This document shows, piece by piece, positions 7,520 to 14,002 of a stretch of DNA of 18,112 nucleotides; within the stretch, counting starts at the first letter, position 1; each line of letters starts with the position of its first letter. The DNA comes from JBDZUZ01 sp040255445 (GTDB lineage: Bacteria; Planctomycetota; Phycisphaerae; Phycisphaerales; UBA1924). The notes under the pieces were generated by a model, which saw nothing but the letters and a program-made list of their open reading frames with translations, did not search any database and was not told where the DNA came from. The stretch is from NCBI GenBank assembly GCA_040255445.1, contig JBDZUZ010000078.1, positions 1-18,112 of the forward strand, written 5' to 3'. Made by a program: the position numbers and the translations under genes.

Positions 7520-8550
7520 CATAACGACGACCCCTTCCAGATGTTGCGGTCATCCGCATCAAGCACCGCGCTGAGAACCCCACCGCCTAACACCGCCAGC
7601 GATCCCACCGGCAGCGTCAGCAGCTCCGCGAGATCCGGCCGGGCAGCCAGAAGCTCCCCCACCCGCACCGCGATATCGCCGCCGGTCCGGTCCGGGTGCT
7701 CCGCGTTGCCGATGTACCACCCCGAGTCCACCCCGCCCCCATCCCGCTCGGCCGGCTCGCCCCGCACCAGAAACAGTTCCATCGCCGTAACGCCCACCGA
7801 AGCGATCACGATGATGTCCTCCCGCCCGACCGCGGCTTCACCCATTCGATCGACCGCGATGCGATCGGATTCACGCAGCGGCGGCGTGGTCCAGTCCTGC
7901 CGCGGCATCCCGCGCACCGTCATGTGCCGACGAACGCCCGGCTCCGGGGCCCACCCGCGCAGCTTGGCGATCCGCTCCTCGCGCGGCCGCATCGGCAGAG
8001 CCTCGCTGCCGCTCCCCGCCGCGGGGCCGCCCAAAGCTGCGGTCACCTCATCCACCCGCGCCGTCTCGGGAGCCGCGATCGCCCAATACCCCTCGATCGC
8101 GTCCATCATCCGATCAAGCTGCTCGACCGCCGCAGGGATCTCCCGGTAGAGCGCATCGTTCAGCGGAGCCACCGCCGACCGGTACAGATCCGCTTCCTTC
8201 TGCCACTGCGGCGTCCAGACCTTGAGCGCCCGCAGGCGTGTGCGGCACCGCTCCAGCGCCTCCTGCTCACGCCGCAGGACCTTCCGTTCCAACACGACCG
8301 AGGCCGGCTCGGGCGCGCGGATCAGTTGCTTCCGCGAGATCTCCTTCCGCGCACCCTCAACCAGGTCCTCGCGCCGGCGGATCTCACGCTTGAAGTGCAG
8401 CGGTCGCTCGAGCTCCAGCCACGATGTCACCCGCTGGATCTCGGACTCGACATTGCTGATGCACGCCCGCGCTTCCTCATCGAACCTGATGAGCGCAGCC
8501 CGCACCCGCCTGAGCGCCTCCAGCGATCGCACCCGCGCCTGTTCACCCAT
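7519..8550 (-). CDS. 343-aa helical protein with possible Imm33/DUF2185-like C-terminus, part of the type VII-like locus
   Basis: The N-terminal half (about 1-160) is long amphipathic helices rich in Arg/Glu, with SWLELERPLHFKREIRRRE at about 43-61 and two further Trp near 112-116. Residues 165-235 are a Pro/Gly/Ala-rich linker. The C-terminal 100 residues are a mixed alpha/beta domain: IIVIASVGVTAMELFLV (246-262), then DSGWYIG (275-281), then a helix and RPDLAELLTLPVGSLAVLG (304-322). The DSGW-x(n)-P-x-G order resembles immunity-type DUF2185/Imm33 domains; this is a weak match by eye. The start ATG at 8550 has GTGAGG seven bases upstream (8558-8563). The gene lies between the two WXG-like genes, 29 bp after the first. 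A role as substrate, chaperone or cytosolic adaptor of the ATPase is plausible; no enzyme motif is visible. Confidence 0.8.
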   Translation of the reverse strand: MGEQARVRSLEALRRVRAALIRFDEEARACISNVESEIQRVTSWLELERPLHFKREIRRREDLVEGARKEISRKQLIRAPEPASVVLERKVLRREQEALERCRTRLRALKVWTPQWQKEADLYRSAVAPLNDALYREIPAAVEQLDRMMDAIEGYWAIAAPETARVDEVTAALGGPAAGSGSEALPMRPREERIAKLRGWAPEPGVRRHMTVRGMPRQDWTTPPLRESDRIAVDRMGEAAVGREDIIVIASVGVTAMELFLVRGEPAERDGGGVDSGWYIGNAEHPDRTGGDIAVRVGELLAARPDLAELLTLPVGSLAVLGGGVLSAVLDADDRNIWKGSSL

Positions 8551-8579
8551 GCCGTTGCCTCACCGCCCGATGCACGCGC

Positions 8580-8852
8580 TCACCGCTGCTGCAGGTACTC
8601 ATCGATCTTGTCCGCCTTCCGCATCAGGAACGGGATCTGCTTCTCCGCCGCGGCCGTGAACCGCGCCAGTGCCTTCATCGTGTACTCGAATTCCTCGGCG
8701 AATTTCACCTGCTCCTGATCGCGCCACGACTGACCCAGGTCGTTGAACCGCGCCTGGAGCGCGCCCATCTGCTGCATCACGCCGCCGTTGAAACGCTTGA
8801 GCTCCATCGCGAACCGCCGCAATTCATTCGGATCCACCACCGCCTTGGCCAT
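8580..8852 (-). CDS. WXG100-like small protein (WxD variant), 90 aa
   Basis: This 90-residue protein is fully helical and of typical WXG100 length. The middle carries QSWRDQEQVKFAEEF: Trp, Asp at +2, Phe at +8, the WXG100 hairpin-turn spacing with Asp instead of Gly. A first helix (about 8-35, NELRRFAMELKRFNGGVM) and a second helix (about 48-88) flank it, as in the EsxA/EsxB fold. The C-terminus KIDEYLQQR has a Tyr but not the full YxxxD/E export signal. WXG100 proteins are secreted as dimers by EccC/EssC-driven type VII systems, and an EccC-like ATPase lies three genes downstream. I chose ATG 8852 over GTG 8861 because AGGAG at 8861-8865 is eight bases before the ATG and overlaps the GTG. 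The gene begins 27 bp after the Nramp-like gene. Confidence 0.8.
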   Translation of the reverse strand: MAKAVVDPNELRRFAMELKRFNGGVMQQMGALQARFNDLGQSWRDQEQVKFAEEFEYTMKALARFTAAAEKQIPFLMRKADKIDEYLQQR

Positions 8853-8860
8853 GCCCAGCA

Positions 8861-8865
8861 CTCCT
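8861..8865 (-). promoter_or_regulatory. Ribosome binding site of the 90-aa WXG100-like gene
   Basis: AGGAG on the minus strand, eight bases before ATG 8852. It overlaps the alternative GTG start at 8861 and therefore argues against it. Confidence 0.75.
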
Positions 8866-8879
8866 GTCAGTCCGTCCTG

Positions 8880-10244
8880 TCAACCCGTGACTTCCATCCA
8901 CGCCGCAATCACCGTCAGCACCAGCGTCGCTACAAGAACCGCCTGCGTCCACCACCGGTTGCGGAACCGTTCACCGATCCACGCCTTCCGCCCGTTCAGC
9001 ACCAGCAGCACGAGCCCGAGAATCGGGATGAACGCCGCCCCCATGATCGCGTACCGCTTCTGCACCTTCGAGAAGTCCCACATCACAGCCGCGATCGGCA
9101 CGACCGCCAGCGCGATCAGGTACCCCCTGTACGCCCAGCCCCGCGGATCGATCGCGCCACCCGCCACTCTGCGGCACTTCAGCCCCATCAGCCCGGCGTA
9201 ATCCGTCGCGATGTACGGCACCGACTGCCACACACCCAGCAGACTGCTCGCCACCGCCGCCCAAGCCCCAACCAGGAAGACCCACCGCCCCGCGGGCCCG
9301 ACCTTCGCTTCCAGTTGCCCCGCCAAACCGACGATCAGCCCCGAGCTTCGCCCCGACACCTCGATCCCCGAGGCGATGATGATCATCGCAACGCCGAACA
9401 ACGCCGAGAACGAGTACCCGACCAACAGATCAACCCGGCACCGCTTCATATCCGCAGCGTGGACCCCCGCGGCTGCACCCGCCCCATCTGCACCCGTCCC
9501 GCCGCCGCCCCGCCCCGCCTCACGCATCCAGTAGCTGTACGCCAGCACCGTCAGCGTCCCGCCCACGCCCCCCATCACCGCCACCGTCCACTGCAGCGGA
9601 TCACCGCTCCGAGGCACCCGGGGCGAAACAACCCCCGCGGCGACCGCGCCCCAGTCCGGCCGCACCAGCACCGCCGTCACGATCACGGCCACCGCCATCA
9701 GCGCAACGCACACACCCATCACCCGCTCGAACCAGCGGAACCCCCCGAGCCACACAAGCACGACGCCCACCACACTGTGCGCAGCGCCGTACACCACCTT
9801 CCCCGCCTGCGCCTCGTCCTTGAACACACCAAGATCACTCGGAAACGGCACAAGCCCGTGCATCGTCACGCCGCACGCGCTGATCAACGCGGAGCCCACG
9901 AAGAAGCTCCATGCCACTATGTACACGCCGAAGACGATCATCACCGCTCGCCCGAAGCGCGTGACCATGCCCTCCAGCAGCGTCGTCCCCGTCGCGATTT
10001 GCCACCGGGCCAGCCCCTCATTCAGAACGAACTTGATGCCCGCACCCAGCACCACCGCCCATAGCACCGCGTAGCCCAGCTTCGAGCCCGCGAACCCCGC
10101 CGTCGCCAGGTCACCCGCGCCCACGCCCGTCGCCGCCACGAGAAGCCCCGGCCCCACCCACGCCAGCACCCCGCGGCCCGGCATCCGCGCATCGCTCGCC
10201 CGGGTCGCTTCCGGCGTCGTGCTACCGTCCCGCTCGAGCTGCAT
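8880..10244 (-). CDS. Nramp-like transporter lacking the canonical metal-site motifs
   Basis: This is a 454-residue membrane protein with about 11 TM helices and the overall Nramp pattern: an N-terminal VGPGLLVAATG segment, the conserved amphipathic WQIATGTTLLEG (81-92), and paired repeats. Classical Nramp/MntH proteins bind Mn2+ or Fe2+ with DPGN in TM1 and MPH in TM6. Here TM1 has TGVGAGD (39-45) and TM6 has MGGVGGT (224-230), so the usual ligands are missing. This places it among Nramp-related transporters of unknown or altered substrate. A low-complexity Gly/Ala insertion (243-263) sits in the loop after TM6. The start at 10244 has no Shine-Dalgarno but a TAGGTT six bases upstream. It is the first gene of a minus-strand run leading into the type VII-like genes, and is divergent from comB with only 35 bp between starts. 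Confidence 0.88.
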   Translation of the reverse strand: MQLERDGSTTPEATRASDARMPGRGVLAWVGPGLLVAATGVGAGDLATAGFAGSKLGYAVLWAVVLGAGIKFVLNEGLARWQIATGTTLLEGMVTRFGRAVMIVFGVYIVAWSFFVGSALISACGVTMHGLVPFPSDLGVFKDEAQAGKVVYGAAHSVVGVVLVWLGGFRWFERVMGVCVALMAVAVIVTAVLVRPDWGAVAAGVVSPRVPRSGDPLQWTVAVMGGVGGTLTVLAYSYWMREAGRGGGGTGADGAGAAAGVHAADMKRCRVDLLVGYSFSALFGVAMIIIASGIEVSGRSSGLIVGLAGQLEAKVGPAGRWVFLVGAWAAVASSLLGVWQSVPYIATDYAGLMGLKCRRVAGGAIDPRGWAYRGYLIALAVVPIAAVMWDFSKVQKRYAIMGAAFIPILGLVLLVLNGRKAWIGERFRNRWWTQAVLVATLVLTVIAAWMEVTG

Positions 10245-10250
10245 CCGCCC

Positions 10251-10256
10251 AACCTA
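10251..10256 (-). promoter_or_regulatory. Candidate -10 element (TAGGTT) of a leaderless Nramp-like mRNA
   Basis: TAGGTT on the minus strand ends exactly six bases before the A of ATG 10244, the distance expected if transcription starts at the start codon. No Shine-Dalgarno is present. The same TAGNNT arrangement recurs at three other genes in this window. No convincing -35 is visible. Confidence 0.35.
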
Positions 10257-10279
10257 CCACACGCACCGGAAGCGTTCCC

Positions 10280-11032
10280 ATGCCCGGCCCGCTCAACGCC
10301 CACTTCCTCCCAGCCCTCGTCGAACCGGCCGCCCTCGCCGGATCGGTCTGCATCATCATCGATCTCCTCCGCGCCTCGACCACGATCACGCACGCACTCG
10401 CCGCCGGGGCCGACCGAGTGCTCCCCTGCCTCGAACCTGCCGAAGCCCTCGCCCTCCGCGACCGGCTCGGCGGCGACGCCCTCCTGGGCGGCGAACGCGG
10501 CGGCCTCCGCATCGAAGGCTTCGACCTGGGCAACGCCCCGGCCGAGTACACGCCCGACCGCGTCTCCGGCCGGACCGTCATCTTCACAACCACGAACGGA
10601 ACGCGGGCCGCGCTCCACGCCCGCCCGGCGGCGGCGATCCTCGTTGGCTGCCTCGCCAATCTGTCCGCCCTGGTCGAGTATCTCGCCGGCCGACCGGAGC
10701 CGATCCATCTGATCGCCGCCGGCACCCGCGGCGTGATCACCATGGAAGACTGCCTCTGCGCCGGGCTCATCGCCCACAGACTCACCGCCGCGGGCCACCC
10801 CCTCGGCGACGACGACCCCGTCCGGATCGCGATCGAGCTCGCCCAACGCACCGGCGAAGACCCCGGCCGCATCCTCGCGACCCTCCGCGCCAGCCGTGGC
10901 GGCCGCAACCTCGCCCGCCTCGGTTTCGACGCCGACATCGAGGCCTGCGCCCGCATCGACACCCACTCCACGGTGCCGGCCCTGACCTTCTCGCCCGCTC
11001 TGGGGCCGGTCATCGGACCCGCATCCGTCTGA
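10280..11032 (+). CDS. comB: ComB family 2-phosphosulfolactate phosphatase-like protein
   Basis: This 250-residue soluble protein has the ComB signature in order: CIIIDLLRASTTI (24-36), GERGGLRIEGFDLGNAP (71-87), FTTTNGTRA (102-110), IAAGTRG (145-151), a Glu-Asp pair at 156-157, and GFDADIEACARID near the C-terminus. The founding enzyme hydrolyses 2-phosphosulfolactate to sulfolactate in archaeal coenzyme M synthesis and needs Mg2+. Bacterial members are widespread in organisms that make no coenzyme M, so the substrate here is uncertain. The length is normal for the family. The ATG at 10280 is preceded by GGAAG at 10268-10272. It is divergent from the Nramp-like gene and 56 bp upstream of a lipoprotein gene that appears to have its own promoter. 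No other coenzyme M genes are in the window. Confidence 0.88.
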   Translation: MPGPLNAHFLPALVEPAALAGSVCIIIDLLRASTTITHALAAGADRVLPCLEPAEALALRDRLGGDALLGGERGGLRIEGFDLGNAPAEYTPDRVSGRTVIFTTTNGTRAALHARPAAAILVGCLANLSALVEYLAGRPEPIHLIAAGTRGVITMEDCLCAGLIAHRLTAAGHPLGDDDPVRIAIELAQRTGEDPGRILATLRASRGGRNLARLGFDADIEACARIDTHSTVPALTFSPALGPVIGPASV

Positions 11033-11076
11033 ACTACCGCCCCACCCCGGGTTGCCCCGCCGCCCCCAATCGCGGA

Positions 11077-11082
11077 TAGTTT
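11077..11082 (+). promoter_or_regulatory. Candidate -10 element (TAGTTT) of a leaderless lipoprotein mRNA
   Basis: TAGTTT ends six bases before ATG 11089, and there is no Shine-Dalgarno between comB and this ATG. TTGCCC at 11052-11057 could be a -35 element with 19-bp spacing. Confidence 0.35.
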
Positions 11083-11088
11083 CGACCG

Positions 11089-12600
11089 ATGACACCCTCC
11101 CTCCGCCGTTCTCTCGCCGCGGCCCGCGGCTTCGCCACGCTCTCGCTCGCGGCCCTGCTCGCCGCGGCCGGATGCGCCTCCAGCGCCGGCCAGCAGCAGT
11201 CCGCCTCGGCCAACTCCGCTATGGCCGTCCAGCCGGCGATCACCGTCGATGGCGATATCGCCGAGTGGCCCGCCGACAGCGCCGTCGCGGCGGACGAGCA
11301 CTACATCTATTTCCGCTTCAGCGTCGAGAACGAGCAGTTCACGCTCCAGGGCGCGCCCCAGACCCTCGCCATCATGATCGACGCCGATGCGGATGCGACC
11401 ACCGGCAAGCGTGTCGACCTCGGCCGCGCGGCCGCGCTGGGCGTTGATCTCGAGGTTCTCTTCTCGCCCAGCAAGGCCATGGGCGGCACGGGTCGTGGCG
11501 TCGCCATCTGGGCGGTCGATGAGACCGGCGGCCGCACGCCGCTGTCCTCGACCGACTACGACTTCCTCTTCTCCCCGACCTACGCCTCCACCTGGTACGA
11601 GGCCCGCATCACCCGCACGCCCGACTTCGCCGGCCCGCTCCCCATCGCCGGCATGCTCTCGGACGGTGAAGTCCGCGGCACGATCGCGACGCTCGACGAC
11701 ATGGGCGGCGTTGACGCATGGGCCGACCCCTTCACCATCGACCTGGGCCCGGTCTGCGAGAGCGGCCGCCGCCAGTTCCGCGCCGACATCCCCGCCCGTC
11801 CCGCCGGCGCCGTCCGCGTGATGAGCTACAACGTGCTCCGCAGCGCGCCCGCCAGCAACCCGCAGCCTTTCAAGCGCATCTTCGACGCCGTCCAGCCCGA
11901 TGTGATCCTGCTGCAGGAGTGGGACGAGGGCGGCGCGGCGGCCGTGCAGTCATGGTTCACCGCCAATGTCCCCGCCGAGCGCGGCTGGAACATCCGCCAC
12001 CTGCAGGGCGCCGGCGTCGCGGTCGTCAGCCGCTACCCGATCGACCCGCTCTTCGAGCAGCCCGTCACCACCTCCGAGGGCAACCGGCCGGTCCGCGTCG
12101 CGGGCGCGAAGATCGCCACGCCCGCCGGCGTCATGACCGCGGCGAGCGTACACCTCAAGTGCTGCGGCACCAAGGGCAGCTCCGAGGACCTCCGCCGCAT
12201 GGACGAGGCCCGCGCCATCAACGCCGCGTTCGGTAAGGCCAGCGACCAGGCCAACGCCCAGCTCCGCATCATCGGCGGCGACCTGAACCTGGTCGGCTCG
12301 CGCCCGCCGCTGGACCTCCTCCGAGCCGGCATCGATATCGACGGCTCGGACATGGCGGTCGTCAACCCCGGAGTGCTGGGCGACCGGTCCTTCTACACCT
12401 GGTGGGAGGACGGCAACGAATTCTCGCCGGGCCGGCTCGATTACCTCGTCGTCAGCGATTCGGGCGCGCAGGTGGTCAACGCCTTCGTGCTCGACACGAC
12501 GCGCATGAGCGAAGAGTCCCTCGCCCGCTGCGGGCTGGACAAGTCCGACTGCGCTGCGAGCGATCACCGGCCGATGGTGGTCGATCTGATCGCCCGCTGA
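11089..12600 (+). CDS. Lipoprotein with CBM9-like domain and endonuclease/exonuclease/phosphatase (EEP) domain
   Basis: This 503-residue protein starts with a signal peptide rich in Arg, Ala and Leu ending in AAGC (lipobox, Cys29). Residues about 50-220 form a CBM9/DOMON-like beta domain beginning ITVDGDIAEWP, with YIYFRFSV and an acidic IDADADATTG run (97-106). Residues about 242-500 are an EEP fold with its catalytic set: Asn248 (SYNVLR), Glu277 (LLQEWD), His355 (SVHLK), Asp398/Asn400 (GGDLN), Asp451 (RLDYLV) and Asp492-His493 (SDHRP). EEP enzymes hydrolyse phosphodiester or phosphomonoester bonds with a divalent metal; substrates range from nucleic acids to phospholipids and inositol phosphates. 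Export and lipidation put it at the cell envelope. Pairing with a carbohydrate-binding-type domain suggests an extracellular substrate held at a surface. A Cys-rich patch (CC at 358-359, C481, C488) may form disulfides. Confidence 0.85.
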   Translation: MTPSLRRSLAAARGFATLSLAALLAAAGCASSAGQQQSASANSAMAVQPAITVDGDIAEWPADSAVAADEHYIYFRFSVENEQFTLQGAPQTLAIMIDADADATTGKRVDLGRAAALGVDLEVLFSPSKAMGGTGRGVAIWAVDETGGRTPLSSTDYDFLFSPTYASTWYEARITRTPDFAGPLPIAGMLSDGEVRGTIATLDDMGGVDAWADPFTIDLGPVCESGRRQFRADIPARPAGAVRVMSYNVLRSAPASNPQPFKRIFDAVQPDVILLQEWDEGGAAAVQSWFTANVPAERGWNIRHLQGAGVAVVSRYPIDPLFEQPVTTSEGNRPVRVAGAKIATPAGVMTAASVHLKCCGTKGSSEDLRRMDEARAINAAFGKASDQANAQLRIIGGDLNLVGSRPPLDLLRAGIDIDGSDMAVVNPGVLGDRSFYTWWEDGNEFSPGRLDYLVVSDSGAQVVNAFVLDTTRMSEESLARCGLDKSDCAASDHRPMVVDLIAR

Positions 12601-12640
12601 GAACGCAACCGTTCGTGAGGAATGCAGCAGCCGCAACCCC

Positions 12641-12671
12641 GCCGCCCGACGGTCACTTGCCGTTGGGCGGC
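12641..12671. terminator. Strong 12-bp hairpin between convergent genes, looping out the rnc stop codon
   Basis: GCCGCCCGACGG (12641-12652), loop TCACTTG, CCGTTGGGCGGC (12660-12671): 12 paired positions including one G-U. The loop contains the RNase III stop codon (12653-12655 on the minus strand). It lies 40 bp after the stop of the convergent lipoprotein gene. No U run follows on either strand, so it is more likely a 3'-end stabilising or Rho-independent-like barrier than a textbook terminator. Confidence 0.5.
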
Positions 12672-13387
12672 AGCACGCGCACCTCGTCGCCGTCCTCGGT
12701 GATCACGCCCAGCTCGCGGAGCGCATTGAGCGCGGCCTCCTGCTCCGCCCGCTTCTTGCTCTGCCCCCAGCAGGGCTCGAAACGCCGCCCGTCGATCTCT
12801 ACGCAGATCTTGAAGCACTTGGCGTGGTCCGGCCCCTGCTCGTCCAGGATCCGGTAGACCGGCATGTGGTTCGACATCTGCTGGGCGTGCTGCTGCAGCA
12901 CGCTCTTGAAGTTCTCCTGGTGGCCGCTCTCGGCCGCCCGTTCGATCAGGTCGAGCACCAGCGATTTGATGAACTTCTCGGCAGCCGCGAACCCGCCGTC
13001 GAGGTAGATCGCGCCCAGCACCGACTCGAGCGCCGCCGCGCTCAGTGACGACGGCAGCGGCGCGCTGCTCTTCATCCCCTTGCCCAGCACCAGGTACCGC
13101 TCGAGGTTCAATTCCTGCGCGATCGCCGCGCACGTCTGCCGCGAGACCACCAGCGACTTGATCTTGGTCATCTCCCCCTCGAGCAGATCCGGGTACATCC
13201 GGTAGATCTGCTCGCACACAACGACCCCGAGCACGGCGTCGCCGAGGAACTCGAGCCGCTCGTTGCTCTCCAGCCGCGATGCGGTCATGGAAGCGTGCGT
13301 GAGCGCCTGATCGAGCAGTTCGGGCCGCTCGAACCGGTGGCCGATGATGTCTTCCAGGTCGCGACGACTCGAACCGTCCATACGCAT
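12653..13387 (-). CDS. rnc: Ribonuclease III
   Basis: This 244-residue protein has the full RNase III layout. The nuclease domain carries the signature NERLEFLGDAVLG (42-54), and a dsRNA-binding domain spans about 158-227 (GPDHAKCF at 185-192, GQSKKRAEQEAA at 208-219). RNase III cuts double-stranded RNA in rRNA maturation and mRNA turnover. Glu43, Glu46, Asp50 and Glu121 correspond to E. coli Glu38, Glu41, Asp45 and Glu117, but the position of E. coli Asp114 is Ala118 (SAAALESVLGAIYLD). The start is ambiguous between ATG 13387 and ATG 13381; neither has a good Shine-Dalgarno, and an open frame continues upstream without RNase III similarity. The gene is alone, convergent with the lipoprotein gene and divergent from rpmH, with a hairpin-rich leader. 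Confidence 0.93.
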   Translation of the reverse strand: MRMDGSSRRDLEDIIGHRFERPELLDQALTHASMTASRLESNERLEFLGDAVLGVVVCEQIYRMYPDLLEGEMTKIKSLVVSRQTCAAIAQELNLERYLVLGKGMKSSAPLPSSLSAAALESVLGAIYLDGGFAAAEKFIKSLVLDLIERAAESGHQENFKSVLQQHAQQMSNHMPVYRILDEQGPDHAKCFKICVEIDGRRFEPCWGQSKKRAEQEAALNALRELGVITEDGDEVRVLPPNGK

Positions 13388-13503
13388 GGTCCAGCCAGCG
13401 GCCGGCAGAACACCGGCGCGGATGCGCCCGACGCCCCATTCCCGGGGGGCGCCACGCCCGACCATCGACGCCCGATCGCGACTCGATCGTGTGAGGACGG
13501 AAG

Positions 13504-13566
13504 TGCTCGACCACCGTCGGAACATGACGGATGTCGAGCAGCCCCGCCCGCCGGATTCCCCGGCGG
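13504..13566 (-). promoter_or_regulatory. Candidate RNase III autoregulatory hairpins in the rnc leader
   Basis: TGCTCGAC (13504-13511) pairs with GTCGAGCA (13533-13540). Inside it, after a symmetric 2x2 internal loop, CCGTC (13514-13518) pairs with GACGG (13526-13530) around a 7-nt loop. A second hairpin, CCGCCGG / ATTCC / CCGGCGG, spans 13548-13566. A third, CGATCG / CGACT / CGATCG, spans 13473-13489. In the minus-strand rnc message these lie about 85-180 nt before the start codon. In E. coli RNase III cleaves a stem-loop in its own leader; an equivalent role here is inferred. Confidence 0.45.
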
Positions 13567-13790
13567 CGACGACGACCCCGCCAAGGCCGCAACTCACGCC
13601 ATGGCAAAGGGATCCGGAACGCCCGGACCGCGAGAAGCGTACCAAACGCCCGAGGGTTCGCCAACCCGTCCGCCAAGGTCCGGCGACCGCCCTGCCAACC
13701 GTCCCGGCGATTGCCCCGCCCACTGGCCCGCGGCGGGAGGGCGGTCTATCCTTCCCGCCCGGCACAGGCCGGGCACCGTTGTGAGCACCG

Positions 13791-13811
13791 TCCGGCCCGG
13801 GTGGGGCCGGA
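13791..13811 (+). promoter_or_regulatory. Perfect 8-bp stem-loop in the rpmH leader
   Basis: TCCGGCCC (13791-13798), loop GGGTG, GGGCCGGA (13804-13811). It ends 22 bases before the rpmH ATG and just before the AAAGG ribosome binding region (13821-13825). If transcribed, it would sit next to the ribosome landing site and could tune L34 translation. Confidence 0.4.
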
Positions 13812-13833
13812 TTCCGTCCGAAAGGCATCAACC

Positions 13834-13974
13834 ATGCATTACCCGCACCGCACCAGCCGCATCAAGCGCAAGCGCGCCATCGGGTTCCGCGCCCGTATGA
13901 AGACCAAGAACGGCCGCAAGATGATGAACCGCAAGCGTCGCGTCGGCCGCTCGCTCAACGTCGCCGACAAGTAA
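13834..13974 (+). CDS. rpmH: 50S ribosomal protein L34
   Basis: This very basic 46-residue protein contains RIKRKRAIGFRARMKTKNGR (9-28) followed by basic residues and GRS, the diagnostic core of bacterial L34 (KRKRxHGFRxRMxTxxGR). L34 is a small tail-bearing protein of the large ribosomal subunit that threads between 23S rRNA domains. The typical His in KRKRxHGF is Ile here (KRKRAIGF). The ATG at 13834 is chosen because the L34 family begins only a few residues before the core; the frame stays open upstream but encodes Pro/Arg-rich noise. AAAGG lies eight bases upstream (13821-13825). The gene is followed by a strong terminator and then an unrelated minus-strand gene, so the usual rpmH-rnpA-yidC arrangement is absent on this side. 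Confidence 0.95.
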   Translation: MHYPHRTSRIKRKRAIGFRARMKTKNGRKMMNRKRRVGRSLNVADK

Positions 13975-14002
13975 ATCCGGCGGCCCGGCTCAGCCCTCCC
14001 AA

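Larger units (their letters stand above)
13388..13833. other. 446-bp divergent intergenic region between rnc and rpmH
   Basis: I see no convincing gene here; open frames in it are Pro/Arg-rich and resemble no known family. It must hold the promoters of both rnc and rpmH. It contains four clear inverted repeats (13473-13489, 13504-13540, 13548-13566, 13791-13811). TATCCT at 13747-13752 could be an rpmH -10, but no good -35 is spaced from it. Confidence 0.5.

Noticed and set aside
13388..13831. N-terminal extension of RNase III to 392 residues
   Set aside because: The frame stays open upstream, but the added 148 residues are Gly/Arg/Ser/Pro-rich and unlike any RNase III, and the 244-residue version has the normal family length.
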